Shown: positions 8,948 to 17,732, numbered from the stretch's first letter. The stretch is DNA of 64,000 nucleotides from UBA9659 sp965208605 (GCA_965208605.1 OZ242345.1:1984001-2048000), one strand, 5' to 3'. Notes: generated by a model from the letters alone, not told the origin. Translations and numbers: made by a program.

Positions 8948-8963
8948 CTGTACATATAAACAG
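8948..8963. promoter_or_regulatory. LexA (SOS) box
   Basis: CTGTACATATAAACAG on the plus strand fits the gammaproteobacterial LexA consensus CTGT-N8-ACAG exactly, with an AT-rich centre. It lies 41 nt before the 48-codon ORF on the minus strand. No plus-strand gene follows it, since bamC is also on the minus strand and ends at 9154. Confidence 0.6.
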
Positions 8964-9063
8964 GACGCAAGCAGTTTTATCATATTTCCTGGTAACACAT
9001 ACCGGTTGCGGTGTTGCGAGGATAGGGACTAATGGGACTAGGGTCTGCCGGGACTGATTATAG

Positions 9064-9123
9064 ATACGAGCAGTGCGGATACGAGCAATGGGGGGAGGAG
9101 CAACGTGGGGACGAGAAATATAG
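9064..9123. repeat. Degenerate 15-bp tandem array
   Basis: About four 15-bp units, the first two nearly identical (atacgagcagtgcgg, atacgagcaatgggg), the next two diverged. It lies in the spacer downstream of bamC. The flanking bases 8964-9063 show no gene. Confidence 0.55.
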
Positions 9124-9153
9124 GAAGGAACGGCGAAGCTATGGCGCAACGGG

Positions 9154-10302
9154 TTAGGTGGAATGTTCTTTGATGAGTTTCAGCAGACGCTCTGAGAGTA
9201 GCAGTTCCCTCGCCGGGTCATCCTCGGGGAAGTCATTATCCTCGCCGAAAGCAGTCACATGCACCTCTTCACTGGACGCTTCCAGATGCACCCTAAACTT
9301 ATATCCCCCGTCACTGGCCTTGGCGGAGGTCAGCAACCGCCGAATGAAACCGGGGGAGGAACCATGCCCAGTGGCGTAGGTCACATAATAGTTTGCTGAG
9401 CTCCGATCCAGGTCATCCACACTCACCTGAGCATCTTCCAGCGCTGCCCCCACTGTCGCCCAGGCACGATCAAAATCCAGTCGGTATTTCAAAACCATGC
9501 TTGATGCTTCGGTCACCAGGGTCGCCTTGGTGCCCTGCAACCCCGCCGCCAGGAGGGAAACGCTAGGGCCCTCGGCAATCCGGTCTCCCAGATAATAGGC
9601 AAGGGCATTGAGCAGTTTGCCCTCAAGTTCCGGATTGTCCGAAGCAACAGACCAGTCCATGACATCGGCGGCTAGCGGCGAGTCCATCGGGAGTTGTTTC
9701 TGGTTCACATGTAACTCAGTAGAACCCGCCCTGACACCGGGTTCCACGCTCACCCGGAATTGATAGCGGGTACTGAAGGGGGCTATTGATAATTCTGGCG
9801 ATAAGGGTTCCTCCGCCGGCTCGGTTGATGCCGCAAGACCGTCAAAAATCTCATCGGCATCGCCCTCACCCCCCACCAGCCAGTCGGTAATCAGAGTCCC
9901 GGTGCCTGCATCCTGCATACTCAGCGGCAAGCCATGGTCCTCAAAGAAGAGCAACATCTGAGGCCATATAATGGCCGCTGGGCGATCCAAAAACACCCAC
10001 CGTTCATCGCCCAGGCGACGAATAATAATCTGCTCAATCTCAAAACTTGTCGCCAGAGATTCAGGCAGGCCTACCTCAAAGGCGCGGCCGCCCAAGCCCC
10101 GATAATCCACGATATCCGGAATGGGCATCAAATCTACATACTCGGGTTCGTCCAGTGTTTCAGGAAGAATGAGCGGTGCCGAGGCACCTTCCTCCAGGGC
10201 GCGTTGCTCTTCACTGATGCCAAACCAGGAACAGCCAGAGGTGAGGGCAACAACCAGGCACAAGGCGACAAGAAGGGTGAATTTGGCATCAATCTGGGTC
10301 AT
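9154..10302 (-). CDS. bamC: Outer membrane assembly lipoprotein BamC
   Basis: Lipoprotein subunit of the BAM complex that inserts beta-barrels into the outer membrane. The N-terminus is a lipoprotein signal with lipobox LTSGC (Cys24). It is followed by an unstructured segment containing the BamD-contacting stretch LMPIPDIVDYRGLGGRAFEVG and two helix-grip domains. The second domain begins at LKYRLDFDRAWATVGAALEDAQVSVDDLDRSS. The 382-residue length and location immediately after dapA are typical of the gene in gammaproteobacteria. The mature N-terminus is rich in Glu. Confidence 0.9.
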   Translation of the reverse strand: MTQIDAKFTLLVALCLVVALTSGCSWFGISEEQRALEEGASAPLILPETLDEPEYVDLMPIPDIVDYRGLGGRAFEVGLPESLATSFEIEQIIIRRLGDERWVFLDRPAAIIWPQMLLFFEDHGLPLSMQDAGTGTLITDWLVGGEGDADEIFDGLAASTEPAEEPLSPELSIAPFSTRYQFRVSVEPGVRAGSTELHVNQKQLPMDSPLAADVMDWSVASDNPELEGKLLNALAYYLGDRIAEGPSVSLLAAGLQGTKATLVTEASSMVLKYRLDFDRAWATVGAALEDAQVSVDDLDRSSANYYVTYATGHGSSPGFIRRLLTSAKASDGGYKFRVHLEASSEEVHVTAFGEDNDFPEDDPARELLLSERLLKLIKEHST

Positions 10303-10323
10303 ATATATCTACCTTTTTCTACT

Positions 10324-10368
10324 AAGACGGCTCTTCTTAACACTGCTCTTCTTAAGACTGCTCTTCAT
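10324..10368. repeat. 15-bp tandem repeat x3 between dapA and bamC
   Basis: Units aagacggctcttctt, aacactgctcttctt and aagactgctcttcat fill most of the 74-nt dapA-bamC spacer, ending 8 nt from the dapA stop. They differ at 1-2 positions each. Confidence 0.85.
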
Positions 10369-10376
10369 AATACAGT

Positions 10377-11258
10377 TCAGTTGACCTCAATACCCGCCCG
10401 GCGCATGGCTTCCAGAAGACTATGATGACAAGCATCTGCAAGCGACGTGAGCGGCAGGCGAATCCCGGCTTCAATCAATCCCATCTGCGCCAGCGCCCAT
10501 TTTACCGGTATTGGGTTGGCTTCTTGAAAAAGATTTTGATGTAGGTCCTGTAACTCTCCATCAATGGATTGGGCAGCGGTGCCATCGCCAGACACAGCCA
10601 GCGCACACAGGCTTGCCATCTTATCTGGTACTAGGTTCGCGGTAACGCTAATCGTCCCCTGGGCACCTTGCAACATTAAATCACAAGCAGTGATGTCGTC
10701 GCCGGAAAATATCATCAGCTTATCGCCGCAGAGGGCTCTGATTTCCTGGCTTCTTTCCAGGCTGCCGGTGGCTTCCTTAATGCCGATGACCTGCTCCAAA
10801 TCCGCTAACCGGGCGACGGTCTCCGGCAAGAGGTCGCAGGCAGTCCGCCCGGGCACATTATAGAGCAGCTGCGGCAAATTGACGGCCCTGGCGATGGCTT
10901 CGTAATGCTTGACGAGACCTTCCTGGGTGGGTTTGTTGTAGTAGGGCGTCACCAAGAGGCAGGCATCAGCCCCCGCGTCTCTTGCCGCCGCGGTCAGCGT
11001 AATGGCCTCCGCCGTGGCATTACCACCCGTCCCGGCGATCACCGGGATTCTGCCAGCAACTGCGGTGACCACCCGCTCAATCAGCCGACAGTGTTCATCA
11101 ACCGTGACTGTGGGTGATTCCCCAGTCGTCCCGACCGGTACTATGCCATTCGTCCCCATGTCAATGTGCCAATTCACAAGCCGTTCCAAGCTGTCCCAAT
11201 CAATAGATTCATCAGGATGCATGGGCGTCACTAGTGCCACTATGCTACCGCCTATCAT
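10377..11258 (-). CDS. dapA: 4-hydroxy-tetrahydrodipicolinate synthase
   Basis: Condenses pyruvate with aspartate semialdehyde, the first committed step to lysine and meso-diaminopimelate. The 293-residue TIM barrel shows the GTTGES loop (43-48), catalytic Tyr133 in LLYNVPGRT and the Schiff-base Lys161 in GIKEATGS. It precedes bamC in the conserved dapA-bamC order. The start MIGGSIVALVTPMHPDESID matches family N-termini. Confidence 0.97.
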   Translation of the reverse strand: MIGGSIVALVTPMHPDESIDWDSLERLVNWHIDMGTNGIVPVGTTGESPTVTVDEHCRLIERVVTAVAGRIPVIAGTGGNATAEAITLTAAARDAGADACLLVTPYYNKPTQEGLVKHYEAIARAVNLPQLLYNVPGRTACDLLPETVARLADLEQVIGIKEATGSLERSQEIRALCGDKLMIFSGDDITACDLMLQGAQGTISVTANLVPDKMASLCALAVSGDGTAAQSIDGELQDLHQNLFQEANPIPVKWALAQMGLIEAGIRLPLTSLADACHHSLLEAMRRAGIEVN

Positions 11259-11294
11259 CTAAAACACCATATAAAACAATGAGTTATGTTACCT

Positions 11295-11369
11295 GCGTTG
11301 TTGTTAGGTGCGCTGTTATTAGGTACTGAGTTATTAGACACGATGTTATTAGATACCACATTGTTAGGG
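11295..11369. repeat. 15-bp tandem array x5 between perM and dapA
   Basis: Five diverged 15-bp units sharing a gttgttaggt/gttattagrt core (for example gcgctgttattaggt at 11310-11324). They occupy most of the 122-nt spacer between the perM stop and the dapA start. They lie on the dapA promoter side, so they may affect dapA transcription. Confidence 0.8.
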
Positions 11370-11380
11370 GCTAGTTCCAT

Positions 11381-12457
11381 TCAGACTTCCTCAACCGGCT
11401 GGGACATGCTCGATGACCTGGGCCAGGCGTCAATGACTGCATTGACCAATGTGGCAAGGGGTATGGCAAAAAACACGCCCCACAATCCCCACCAGGAACC
11501 AAACACCAAGACCGCAATAATGATCGCAATGGGATGCAGATTGACGGCTTCTGAAAAGAGCAACGGCACCAGGATCATGCCATCAAGGGTCTGGATGACG
11601 GCGTAGCCTCCCAAGACATAGAAGAAGCTCTCTGACCAACCAAATTGCAGATAGGCAATCATCACCACCGGTATGGTCACCACGGCCACACCGAGATACG
11701 GCACGAGCACCGACAAGCCCACCAGGAAGGCAAGTAGCATGGCGTACTCCAGCCCGAAGGCGGCAAAGAATACATAAGTCACTATGCCCACAATCAGGAA
11801 CTCCACGAACTTGCCACGAACATAGTTCCCCATCTGGGCGATCATCTCCGCAGTAATGCGTTTCATCAATGGGCGTTCATCCGGCAGAAAATGAGCCCCC
11901 CAAGCAATAATCTTGTCCTTATCCTTCAACAGGAAAAACACCAGAATAGGTACCAGCATCATATAGATGGGCACAGCAATGACCACTGGCAACTGAGAGA
12001 GTGAAAATGACACCACCCATTGCCCCACCCCTGAGGCCTCAATCTTGAGCAGGTCCGCCCAACCACTCAGTTGCTGTTCGGAAACGAATTCTGGATAGGC
12101 GGCTTGCAAGTCCACCAACAAGGCTTGGGACCTGTCTAGCATATCGGGCAATTCTTCAAACAGTCTCTTCATCTGCCGCCATAGCCGTGGAATGAGTAGC
12201 ACCAAAAAAGCAATGAAGCCACCAAGAAACATGAGGAAGGTAAGTATTACCGCGCCCAGCCGGGGTACTCGGCAAGCGAGCATGAGTTTGATAACGCCCT
12301 GCATGACAAAGGCCAGCACAATGCCGGCGAAGAAGGGTGCCAGGATGGAACCCATAGTAAGGATAATAATGAAACAACCGAGCAATATGAGTGCAAAGAT
12401 GACTGCTTCTCCATCAGACAGGTAGCGGTCAAACCAGTTGCGCAATAAATCAATCAT
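11381..12457 (-). CDS. perM: AI-2E family permease (PerM-like)
   Basis: Multi-pass inner-membrane protein of the AI-2E exporter/PerM family; members move quorum signals or Na+/H+, and the substrate here is unknown. I place the start at 12457 (MIDLLRNWFDRYLSDGEAV). This lies 4 nt after the tusA stop, and the longer frame from 12520 would run through tusA. About eight hydrophobic segments are visible, with the family region VGIVTYVFFAAFGLEYAMLL followed by LAFLVGLSVLVPYLGVAVV. The C-terminus has GSWWGLWGVFFAIPLATLVN. The tusA-perM pair next to bepA is a known gammaproteobacterial arrangement. Confidence 0.88.
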   Translation of the reverse strand: MIDLLRNWFDRYLSDGEAVIFALILLGCFIIILTMGSILAPFFAGIVLAFVMQGVIKLMLACRVPRLGAVILTFLMFLGGFIAFLVLLIPRLWRQMKRLFEELPDMLDRSQALLVDLQAAYPEFVSEQQLSGWADLLKIEASGVGQWVVSFSLSQLPVVIAVPIYMMLVPILVFFLLKDKDKIIAWGAHFLPDERPLMKRITAEMIAQMGNYVRGKFVEFLIVGIVTYVFFAAFGLEYAMLLAFLVGLSVLVPYLGVAVVTIPVVMIAYLQFGWSESFFYVLGGYAVIQTLDGMILVPLLFSEAVNLHPIAIIIAVLVFGSWWGLWGVFFAIPLATLVNAVIDAWPRSSSMSQPVEEV

Positions 12458-12461
12458 GGGT

Positions 12462-12704
12462 TCATTCCTTCTGGGCTGCCTTTCGCAACCAGTAGACATA
12501 CCTACCGTCTGTCGCTTCACTCTTCAATAGTGGATGCCCACTCTGCTTGCTAAACACCTCAAAGTCCCGGACCGAGCCGGGGTCGGTACAGGTGACTTCC
12601 AGTACCCGCCCCGGTGCCAAATCGTTCAGCGCCTGCTTGGCTTTAAGTAGTGGTAGCGGACAAGCCAAACCACAGGCATCAAGTCTTACATCTGCTTCCA
12701 TCAT
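12462..12704 (-). CDS. tusA: Sulfurtransferase TusA family protein
   Basis: Small sulfur-carrier protein of 80 residues. The motif LDACGLACPLPLLKAKQAL has the CPxP signature with catalytic Cys15. The protein likely carries persulfide sulfur for tRNA thiolation or cofactor synthesis. Start at one of two adjacent Met codons. It diverges from bepA with a 157-nt gap and runs directly into perM at 4 nt. Confidence 0.88.
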   Translation of the reverse strand: MMEADVRLDACGLACPLPLLKAKQALNDLAPGRVLEVTCTDPGSVRDFEVFSKQSGHPLLKSEATDGRYVYWLRKAAQKE

Positions 12705-12861
12705 CTCTACTCGTAGAAATCACAATCTCGTGAAAATTACAGTAACACCACAGCACTTCTAAAAAAGCCTTGGTAAAGTATAAACCGGGACTATGAAGGT
12801 GCAACCTAAGCTGTGCTATCTTGTCTATGTTTAGCTAGGTAGCGTTTTTACTGGAGGCAAG

Positions 12862-14349
12862 ATGTACTGGCATAAGACTGCTTTCTCCCTCGGTATTGTC
12901 TGGGGTAGCATGCTGTCGCTCCTGACTGTTGCTTCTCTGGCTGCTGCTTCTGAAGCCCAAGACCTGCCGAGCCTGGGCGATTCAACTTCGGGGATCATTT
13001 CCTTGCAGCAGGAACGGGAACTCGGGCAGGAGTTTCTGCGTTCAATCAGAGCCAGTGATGCCACATTGGACGACCCGATTCTCCAGAATTATCTGGAACA
13101 TCTCATCTATAAACTCGCCTCTCATAGCCAACTTGAAGACCGCCGCATTGATCTGGCAATCATAAAAGACGCTGCTCTGAACGCCTTTGCGGCACCCGGA
13201 GGAATAGTCGGCGTCAATTACGGATTATTTTCCTACGCTGAAACCGAGCATGAAATATCAGCTATCTTGTCTCATGAACTGGCACACCTGAGCCAACGCC
13301 ATTTTGCCCGGCAACTGGTTTCTGGGAAGAAGTCTGGCCTGGTCGGTATAGCAGGGCTACTTGCCGGTATTATCCTCATGTCCACCACTGGTAGCGATGC
13401 AGGCTTGGCGGCGATGGCCGGTTCCCAAGCTTATGGGCAAACGCAATTTCTCAAATATAACAGAGAGCGGGAAGCCGAAGCAGACCGCATCGGTATTGAT
13501 ACCCTGGCTGAGTCGGGCATGGACCCCCGGGCCATGGCCTATATGTTTGAACGTCTTCAAAATGCCAGCAAATACTCAACCGAAGACCGTATTCCAGAGT
13601 TTCTCCGTACCCACCCCGTCACCAATTCCCGTATCGCAGACGCCTACAACCAGACTAGCCAATACCCTCGGGAAACCTATCAAAAGCAACTGGACTATCA
13701 ACTCATGCGTGCCCGGGCGAGAGCGATTACGGCGACCTCGGTGCATGCTGCCTTGCACTATTTCACCAAGGAACTGGAGAGCAATAAAACACCCGGGTCA
13801 GAGGTCAACAAAAAGGACCACAAGATCAGCCAGACTGCCAATCAATACGGGCTGCTACTGACCAGAACCCGGGAACTGGACATTGATGATGCCAAAAGTC
13901 TGGTTGCCGAGCTCCGGGACGCCCACCCCTATAACATGGTGTTTCGGATAGCCGAAGCCGACATCTACAAACGCGCCCAGCAGCATGATGTTGCCCTGGC
14001 ACTACTTGATGAAGCCCTCAGCCTCAGCCCCAACAACTATCCGCTGTCTGTTGCTTATGGGGAAGCGTTGATTGCGGCCGAGCGGCCGCAAGAGGCATTG
14101 CATATTCTGTCGCCGCTCAGCATCAAGCGACCGAATGATGAATATATCTGGTATCTACTGGCTGAAGCTTATGGGCTTGCCGACAACATTCCTGGGGTAC
14201 ATGAGGCGAGAGCGGAATTTTTTGTCCTTAATGGGAACTTCAAGCAGGCACTCAAACAGCTTGACTATGCCCTGCCCCTGGTACGCAATGACTTCCAGCA
14301 AAGCGCACGCATTCAACAACGTATGGAAGTGATTAAGACGATGGAGTGA
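12862..14349 (+). CDS. bepA: Periplasmic M48 metalloprotease/chaperone BepA
   Basis: Zn protease that degrades or helps assemble stalled outer-membrane proteins such as LptD. It has a signal peptide (hydrophobic SLGIVWGSMLSLLTVASLAA, cleavage near residue 29). The peptidase domain carries HELAH (138-142) and the third ligand in REREAEADRIG, and C-terminal TPR helices follow from about residue 330. At 495 residues it has the usual length. A GGAGG ribosome site lies 4 nt before the ATG. It diverges from tusA-perM. Confidence 0.92.
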   Translation: MYWHKTAFSLGIVWGSMLSLLTVASLAAASEAQDLPSLGDSTSGIISLQQERELGQEFLRSIRASDATLDDPILQNYLEHLIYKLASHSQLEDRRIDLAIIKDAALNAFAAPGGIVGVNYGLFSYAETEHEISAILSHELAHLSQRHFARQLVSGKKSGLVGIAGLLAGIILMSTTGSDAGLAAMAGSQAYGQTQFLKYNREREAEADRIGIDTLAESGMDPRAMAYMFERLQNASKYSTEDRIPEFLRTHPVTNSRIADAYNQTSQYPRETYQKQLDYQLMRARARAITATSVHAALHYFTKELESNKTPGSEVNKKDHKISQTANQYGLLLTRTRELDIDDAKSLVAELRDAHPYNMVFRIAEADIYKRAQQHDVALALLDEALSLSPNNYPLSVAYGEALIAAERPQEALHILSPLSIKRPNDEYIWYLLAEAYGLADNIPGVHEARAEFFVLNGNFKQALKQLDYALPLVRNDFQQSARIQQRMEVIKTME

Positions 14350-14389
14350 TGGTGTGTGGTGGGGGCGGGATGCCTCTTAGGTCCGTCTC

Positions 14390-15073
14390 TTAGGCCACAG
14401 CCCCGCCGTCAGCAGCATGACCTCCCAGGTGAGTAACATCATTAAAGCCGCGCACCAGGGTGACGCCCTGAGTAACCACTATTCTTGAAATGGAACCATT
14501 GTCGCAACCATTGAAGGCAAAAGGCTCCGCGCCAGTTGCCTGGGCAAGCAGGTGCCCAATCACCCCGCCATGGAGGAGCGCGACGACCAGTTCCCCCGGA
14601 TGTCGGGACACTATCCTCTCAATACCGCGGGAAACTCGGGCTTGCAATGCCTCCATGGACTCGGCACCAGGGATAAGGTCCCACCGCTGTTCTTTCTGCA
14701 TTTGCAGATAGAGCGGATCCTTTTGATACGCCTTGATCCTGAGTAGCCCCCCTTCCCAGTCGCCCAGGCAGACCTCCCGGAGGTCAGCTTCCACTCTGGG
14801 TTCAATACCGAGATGACGACACAGGGGTGCGGCGGTTTCCACCGTCCGGCGCAGATTAGTGACATAAACGGTAGTAATAGGCAGGTCTTTCAGATAAGCA
14901 CCCACTTTTTTTGCCTGGACCCTGCCCGCCTCTGCCAGTTCAGGGTCGCCATGACCATCCACCAGAGGAAAGGGAGCCTCGGCAGTCGCGGGGCGGCTCT
15001 CCCCATGGCGGACGAGGAGTATTTCCGTCGCCCCTTCGGGCCGCTCAAATCTATGTTGGCGATATTCTTGCAT
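14390..15073 (-). CDS. Histidine phosphatase family protein
   Basis: A 227-residue member of the phosphoglycerate mutase-like superfamily. It has the phospho-accepting RHG motif in ILLVRHGES (His23), the second Arg in VTNLRRTVETAAPL and the C-terminal catalytic His in VVALLHGGVIGHLL. Small-molecule or phosphoprotein substrate unknown. It converges on bepA with a 40-nt gap that holds no obvious terminator. Immediately upstream (15091-15150) is a 15-bp tandem array that may lie in its leader. Confidence 0.85.
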   Translation of the reverse strand: MQEYRQHRFERPEGATEILLVRHGESRPATAEAPFPLVDGHGDPELAEAGRVQAKKVGAYLKDLPITTVYVTNLRRTVETAAPLCRHLGIEPRVEADLREVCLGDWEGGLLRIKAYQKDPLYLQMQKEQRWDLIPGAESMEALQARVSRGIERIVSRHPGELVVALLHGGVIGHLLAQATGAEPFAFNGCDNGSISRIVVTQGVTLVRGFNDVTHLGGHAADGGAVA

Positions 15074-15090
15074 GCTTTTCTCGGCCTATT

Positions 15091-15150
15091 CCTTCTCAAA
15101 TGGTTCCTTCTCAAATGGTTCCTTCTCAAATGGTTCCTTCTCAAATTATT
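15091..15150. repeat. 15-bp tandem repeat x4
   Basis: Units of ccttctcaaatggtt: three perfect copies at 15091-15135 and a fourth (ccttctcaaattatt) at 15136-15150. They lie 18 nt upstream of the histidine-phosphatase start on the minus strand. Confidence 0.92.
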
Positions 15151-15265
15151 CCTGCGCCTTCTAAGTGCGCTTACCTTCATCAGTGTTACGACTGCGAGTT
15201 AAATATTACAGTATGTATCAGTTGATGGCATTAGGCGCATCCGCAGGCACTCAAGTGACATTTTA

Positions 15266-15321
15266 GAAGTGACATTCTGGAAACGACAATCGAGAAATGA
15301 CATTCTGGAACGACAATCAAG
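15266..15321. repeat. Imperfect 27-29 bp direct repeat x2
   Basis: Two copies of a sequence containing tgacattctggaa followed by cgacaatc, with a shorter partial copy (aagtgacatttt) just before. They are in the spacer ahead of the gene at 15403; nothing else is seen in 15151-15402. Confidence 0.7.
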
Positions 15322-15402
15322 GAATAACTCTCCAGGAAACTGCTATCATCGGGACTCGGTTCAACAGGCACTAGGCACACATTCAATCCAAGGAGGCACA
15401 GC

Positions 15403-15813
15403 ATGAAATTCGCCTATCATTTCTTAAGACTAGTGGTACTTCTCTTTGCTCTCTTCTTCCTCATCATGGGGTTGCAATGGCTTTTCTCTCCAGCAAATCT
15501 GGCATTGGACTTTGGGCTTCTGGCAAACGGCATCCTAGGCTGGGCGACCATTCGCGCCGACCTCGGTGCACTGTTTCTGGTAACAGGCCTCTGTGCCACC
15601 CTGGCAGCCTCCAATCATCTCCAGGCAAATGCCTTCCTCACCTGTGGCTGTCTACTCATGGGCACAGCCGCCTGTGGCCGGCTCATCGGCTTCGTGATAG
15701 ATGGCATTCCCCAGGGCGGTATCACACCGCTCATTTTTGAACTCGCAGTCATCGCATCTCTGGTCGGCCTCGCTACCACAAGAATGAGATTACAGCGGCA
15801 GGGCCAAGCTTAG
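15403..15813 (+). CDS. Small four-helix membrane protein (DUF4345-like)
   Basis: A 136-residue, almost wholly hydrophobic protein with four predicted membrane helices, starting MKFAYHFLRLVVLLFALFFL. The pattern (SPANLALDFGL after helix 1, then an IRADLGALFLVTGLCATLAA helix with a charged pair) resembles DUF4345 proteins, which have no assigned function. The ATG has an AGGAGG-like site (AAGGAGG, 9 nt upstream). It lies directly ahead of a short-chain dehydrogenase remnant and the isomerase/LLM pair, so it may be the first gene of that operon. Confidence 0.7.
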   Translation: MKFAYHFLRLVVLLFALFFLIMGLQWLFSPANLALDFGLLANGILGWATIRADLGALFLVTGLCATLAASNHLQANAFLTCGCLLMGTAACGRLIGFVIDGIPQGGITPLIFELAVIASLVGLATTRMRLQRQGQA

Positions 15814-15914
15814 TACCTACTGCATTTATTGTCGGTGCAGGTGATTACATCGGTGCCGCCGTGGCGAAGAAGTTCGCCCGAGAGGGCTACACCGTCTGTG
15901 GAGAGCAGTTCTAA
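15813..15914 (+). pseudogene. N-terminal remnant of a short-chain dehydrogenase
   Basis: Thirty-three codons read VPTAFIVGAGDYIGAAVAKK followed by FAREGYTVCGEQF and a TAA. This is the Rossmann start of an SDR enzyme (beta-1, GxGxxIG, alpha-1, beta-2), but everything after residue 33 is missing and no start codon remains at the front. It occupies the gap between the DUF4345-like gene and the isomerase. The simplest reading is an internal deletion that removed most of an ancestral SDR gene. Confidence 0.65.
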
Positions 15915-15935
15915 ACTCATCAAAGGACACTCATA

Positions 15936-16583
15936 ATGAACTTGGAATTCCATTTTGACTTCGGCAGTCCCAATGCTTATCTGAGTCACCTTGTCATCCC
16001 GGCTATAGAAGCAAGAATCGGTATCACTTTTGATTATCAGCCGGTGTTAATTGGCGGGGTGTTTAAGGCAACCGGCAATAGCTCCCCGGCGGTGACCCTC
16101 CACGGCATCAAGAACAAGGGGGAATATCGGGCGATTGAAACGGAGCGCTTCCTCAGGAAGCATGGGATTACCCGCTTTTCCCCTAATCCCTTCTTCCCCG
16201 TCAACACCCTACAAATTATGCGGGGTGCTGTATTTGCCAAAAGTCAGGAAGATACCCACAAAGGGTTCTTCAAAAAATACATTGATGCCCTCTATCACCA
16301 CATGTGGTGCGAACCCAAGAAGCTGGATGAGACAGATGTTATTCAAGCCGCCCTTGAGGAATCAGCTTTGCCCCTAGCAGATATTATGGCAGCAATGCAG
16401 GCACCCGCCGTGAAACAAACTCTGATTGACAACACCAGCCGTTCTGTTGCTATGGGTGCCTTCGGCGCACCTACCTTCTTTGTTGATACTGAGATATTTT
16501 TCGGCAAGGACAAACTGGGCGATCTTGAGGAAGCAATCATGCGTAAAAAACAAGAGCAAGCGACAGCCAAGGTAGCGACATGA
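15936..16583 (+). CDS. 2-hydroxychromene-2-carboxylate isomerase-like (DsbA-fold) protein
   Basis: A 215-residue kappa-class GST/DsbA-fold protein. The N-terminus LEFHFDFGSPNAYLSHLVIPA has the conserved FDFxSPxAYL with Ser as the glutathione-contacting residue. The C-terminus GAFGAPTFFVDTEIFFGKDKL carries the cis-Pro loop (GVPTF-type) and FFGxD signature. Homologues isomerise naphthalene-pathway intermediates or serve general thiol chemistry; the substrate here is unknown. The stop overlaps the next start (ATGA), so it is coupled to the LLM oxidoreductase. Confidence 0.85.
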   Translation: MNLEFHFDFGSPNAYLSHLVIPAIEARIGITFDYQPVLIGGVFKATGNSSPAVTLHGIKNKGEYRAIETERFLRKHGITRFSPNPFFPVNTLQIMRGAVFAKSQEDTHKGFFKKYIDALYHHMWCEPKKLDETDVIQAALEESALPLADIMAAMQAPAVKQTLIDNTSRSVAMGAFGAPTFFVDTEIFFGKDKLGDLEEAIMRKKQEQATAKVAT

Positions 16584-17647
16584 AAACCAGTATCGCCATT
16601 GGCAGCGCTTATTATAACGGCGAGGACTGGGAAGAGGTCGTTGACTACACCCTTGAGGCAGACCGGATGGGTGTTGATTTTGTCTGGTCGGCGGAAGCCT
16701 GGGGCATGGATGCCGTAGTCCCCCTGGCTTACCTGGCAGCGAAAACCAAAAACATCACCCTGGGCACGGGCATCATGCAGATCAGTTCGCGAGTGCCGGC
16801 AATGATTGCAATGACCGCCCAGAGCCTGGCAACAGTGTCCAAGAACCGCTTCGTACTTGGCTTGGGTGTCAGTGGTCCCCAGGTGGTTGAAGGCCTGCAT
16901 GGCGCCCCCTTTGCCCATCCCCTGGGCAGGCTCAGAGAGTGTCTTGAAATTGTGCGCCTGGGCTTAAGCAGTGAGCGGCTGCAATACGCAGGCAAACACT
17001 ATGTACTACCCAGACCCGGTGGTGAGGGGAAGGCAATTCGCCTGTCCCAACCCCCGCAACACCAGCTCCCTATTTACCTGGCGACCCTTGGACCAAAAGC
17101 ATTGGAGATGACTGGCGAACTTGCGGACGGCTGGCTGGGTACTTCCTTTATCCCAGAAGCAGCTGAGGTCTTTCTTAAACACATCAAAAAGGGGCTCCAA
17201 AAATCACACCGCAGCATGCAGGATATTGACATTCAGATTGGTGGCAGTTTTGAAATTGGCGACGATCTGGAGCGCATGATTGCATCCAGGAAGCCCGCCA
17301 TGGCATTTACACTAGGGGGCATGGGTTCAGCGACCACGAATTTTTACAATGATGCCTTCTGCCGCTCGGGGTATGAGGAAGCCGCCATTAGCGTCCAACA
17401 GCTCTGGGTTGATGGCAAGAAGGACGAAGCGATTAAGCAGGTGCCAGATGAGATGATTTTGAAAACCAACCTCATTGGTACCGAGGCCATGATTAGAGAC
17501 CGGCTCCGGCAGTACCGAGATGCGGGCGTGACCAGTATGCGGCTCAGCACAAGCGGTAAGAACTGGCGAGAGCGCACCGAAACCCTTGCCCAGGCGATTG
17601 ACCTCATTAAATCAGAAGCTAGCCAATGGGACACAAGGGGCGGCTAG
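16580..17647 (+). CDS. LLM-class (luciferase-like) flavin/F420-dependent oxidoreductase
   Basis: A 355-residue luciferase-like monooxygenase or F420-dependent reductase fold. Blocks seen are the N-terminal IGSAYYNGEDWEEVVDYTLE, the active-site strand VDFVWSAEAWGMDAVVPLAY, ITLGTGIMQISSRVPAMIAM and RFVLGLGVSGPQVVEGLHG. Coupled to the isomerase-like gene by a 4-nt overlap; together with the lost SDR this looks like a small redox operon of unknown substrate. Confidence 0.85.
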   Translation: MKTSIAIGSAYYNGEDWEEVVDYTLEADRMGVDFVWSAEAWGMDAVVPLAYLAAKTKNITLGTGIMQISSRVPAMIAMTAQSLATVSKNRFVLGLGVSGPQVVEGLHGAPFAHPLGRLRECLEIVRLGLSSERLQYAGKHYVLPRPGGEGKAIRLSQPPQHQLPIYLATLGPKALEMTGELADGWLGTSFIPEAAEVFLKHIKKGLQKSHRSMQDIDIQIGGSFEIGDDLERMIASRKPAMAFTLGGMGSATTNFYNDAFCRSGYEEAAISVQQLWVDGKKDEAIKQVPDEMILKTNLIGTEAMIRDRLRQYRDAGVTSMRLSTSGKNWRERTETLAQAIDLIKSEASQWDTRGG

Positions 17648-17659
17648 GCAACGGGCATG

Positions 17660-17701
17660 CGAGATAGGGAGCCCTTATTACGAGATACGGACCCCTTATC
17701 T
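17660..17701. repeat. 21-bp tandem duplication
   Basis: Two 21-bp copies starting cgagata and containing cccttat, 17 of 21 positions identical, between the LLM gene stop and tsaD start. Confidence 0.7.
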
Positions 17702-17732
17702 TGGCTCCATCATTGTTCATCAAGAGACTGCT

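Noticed and set aside
8910..9149. 79-codon minus-strand ORF between bamC and the LexA boxes
   Set aside because: No family features, no ribosome site, Pro/Arg-rich composition from the tandem array it overlaps.
15091..15150. CRISPR-like array
   Set aside because: Units are contiguous 15-bp repeats without spacers; no cas genes in the window.
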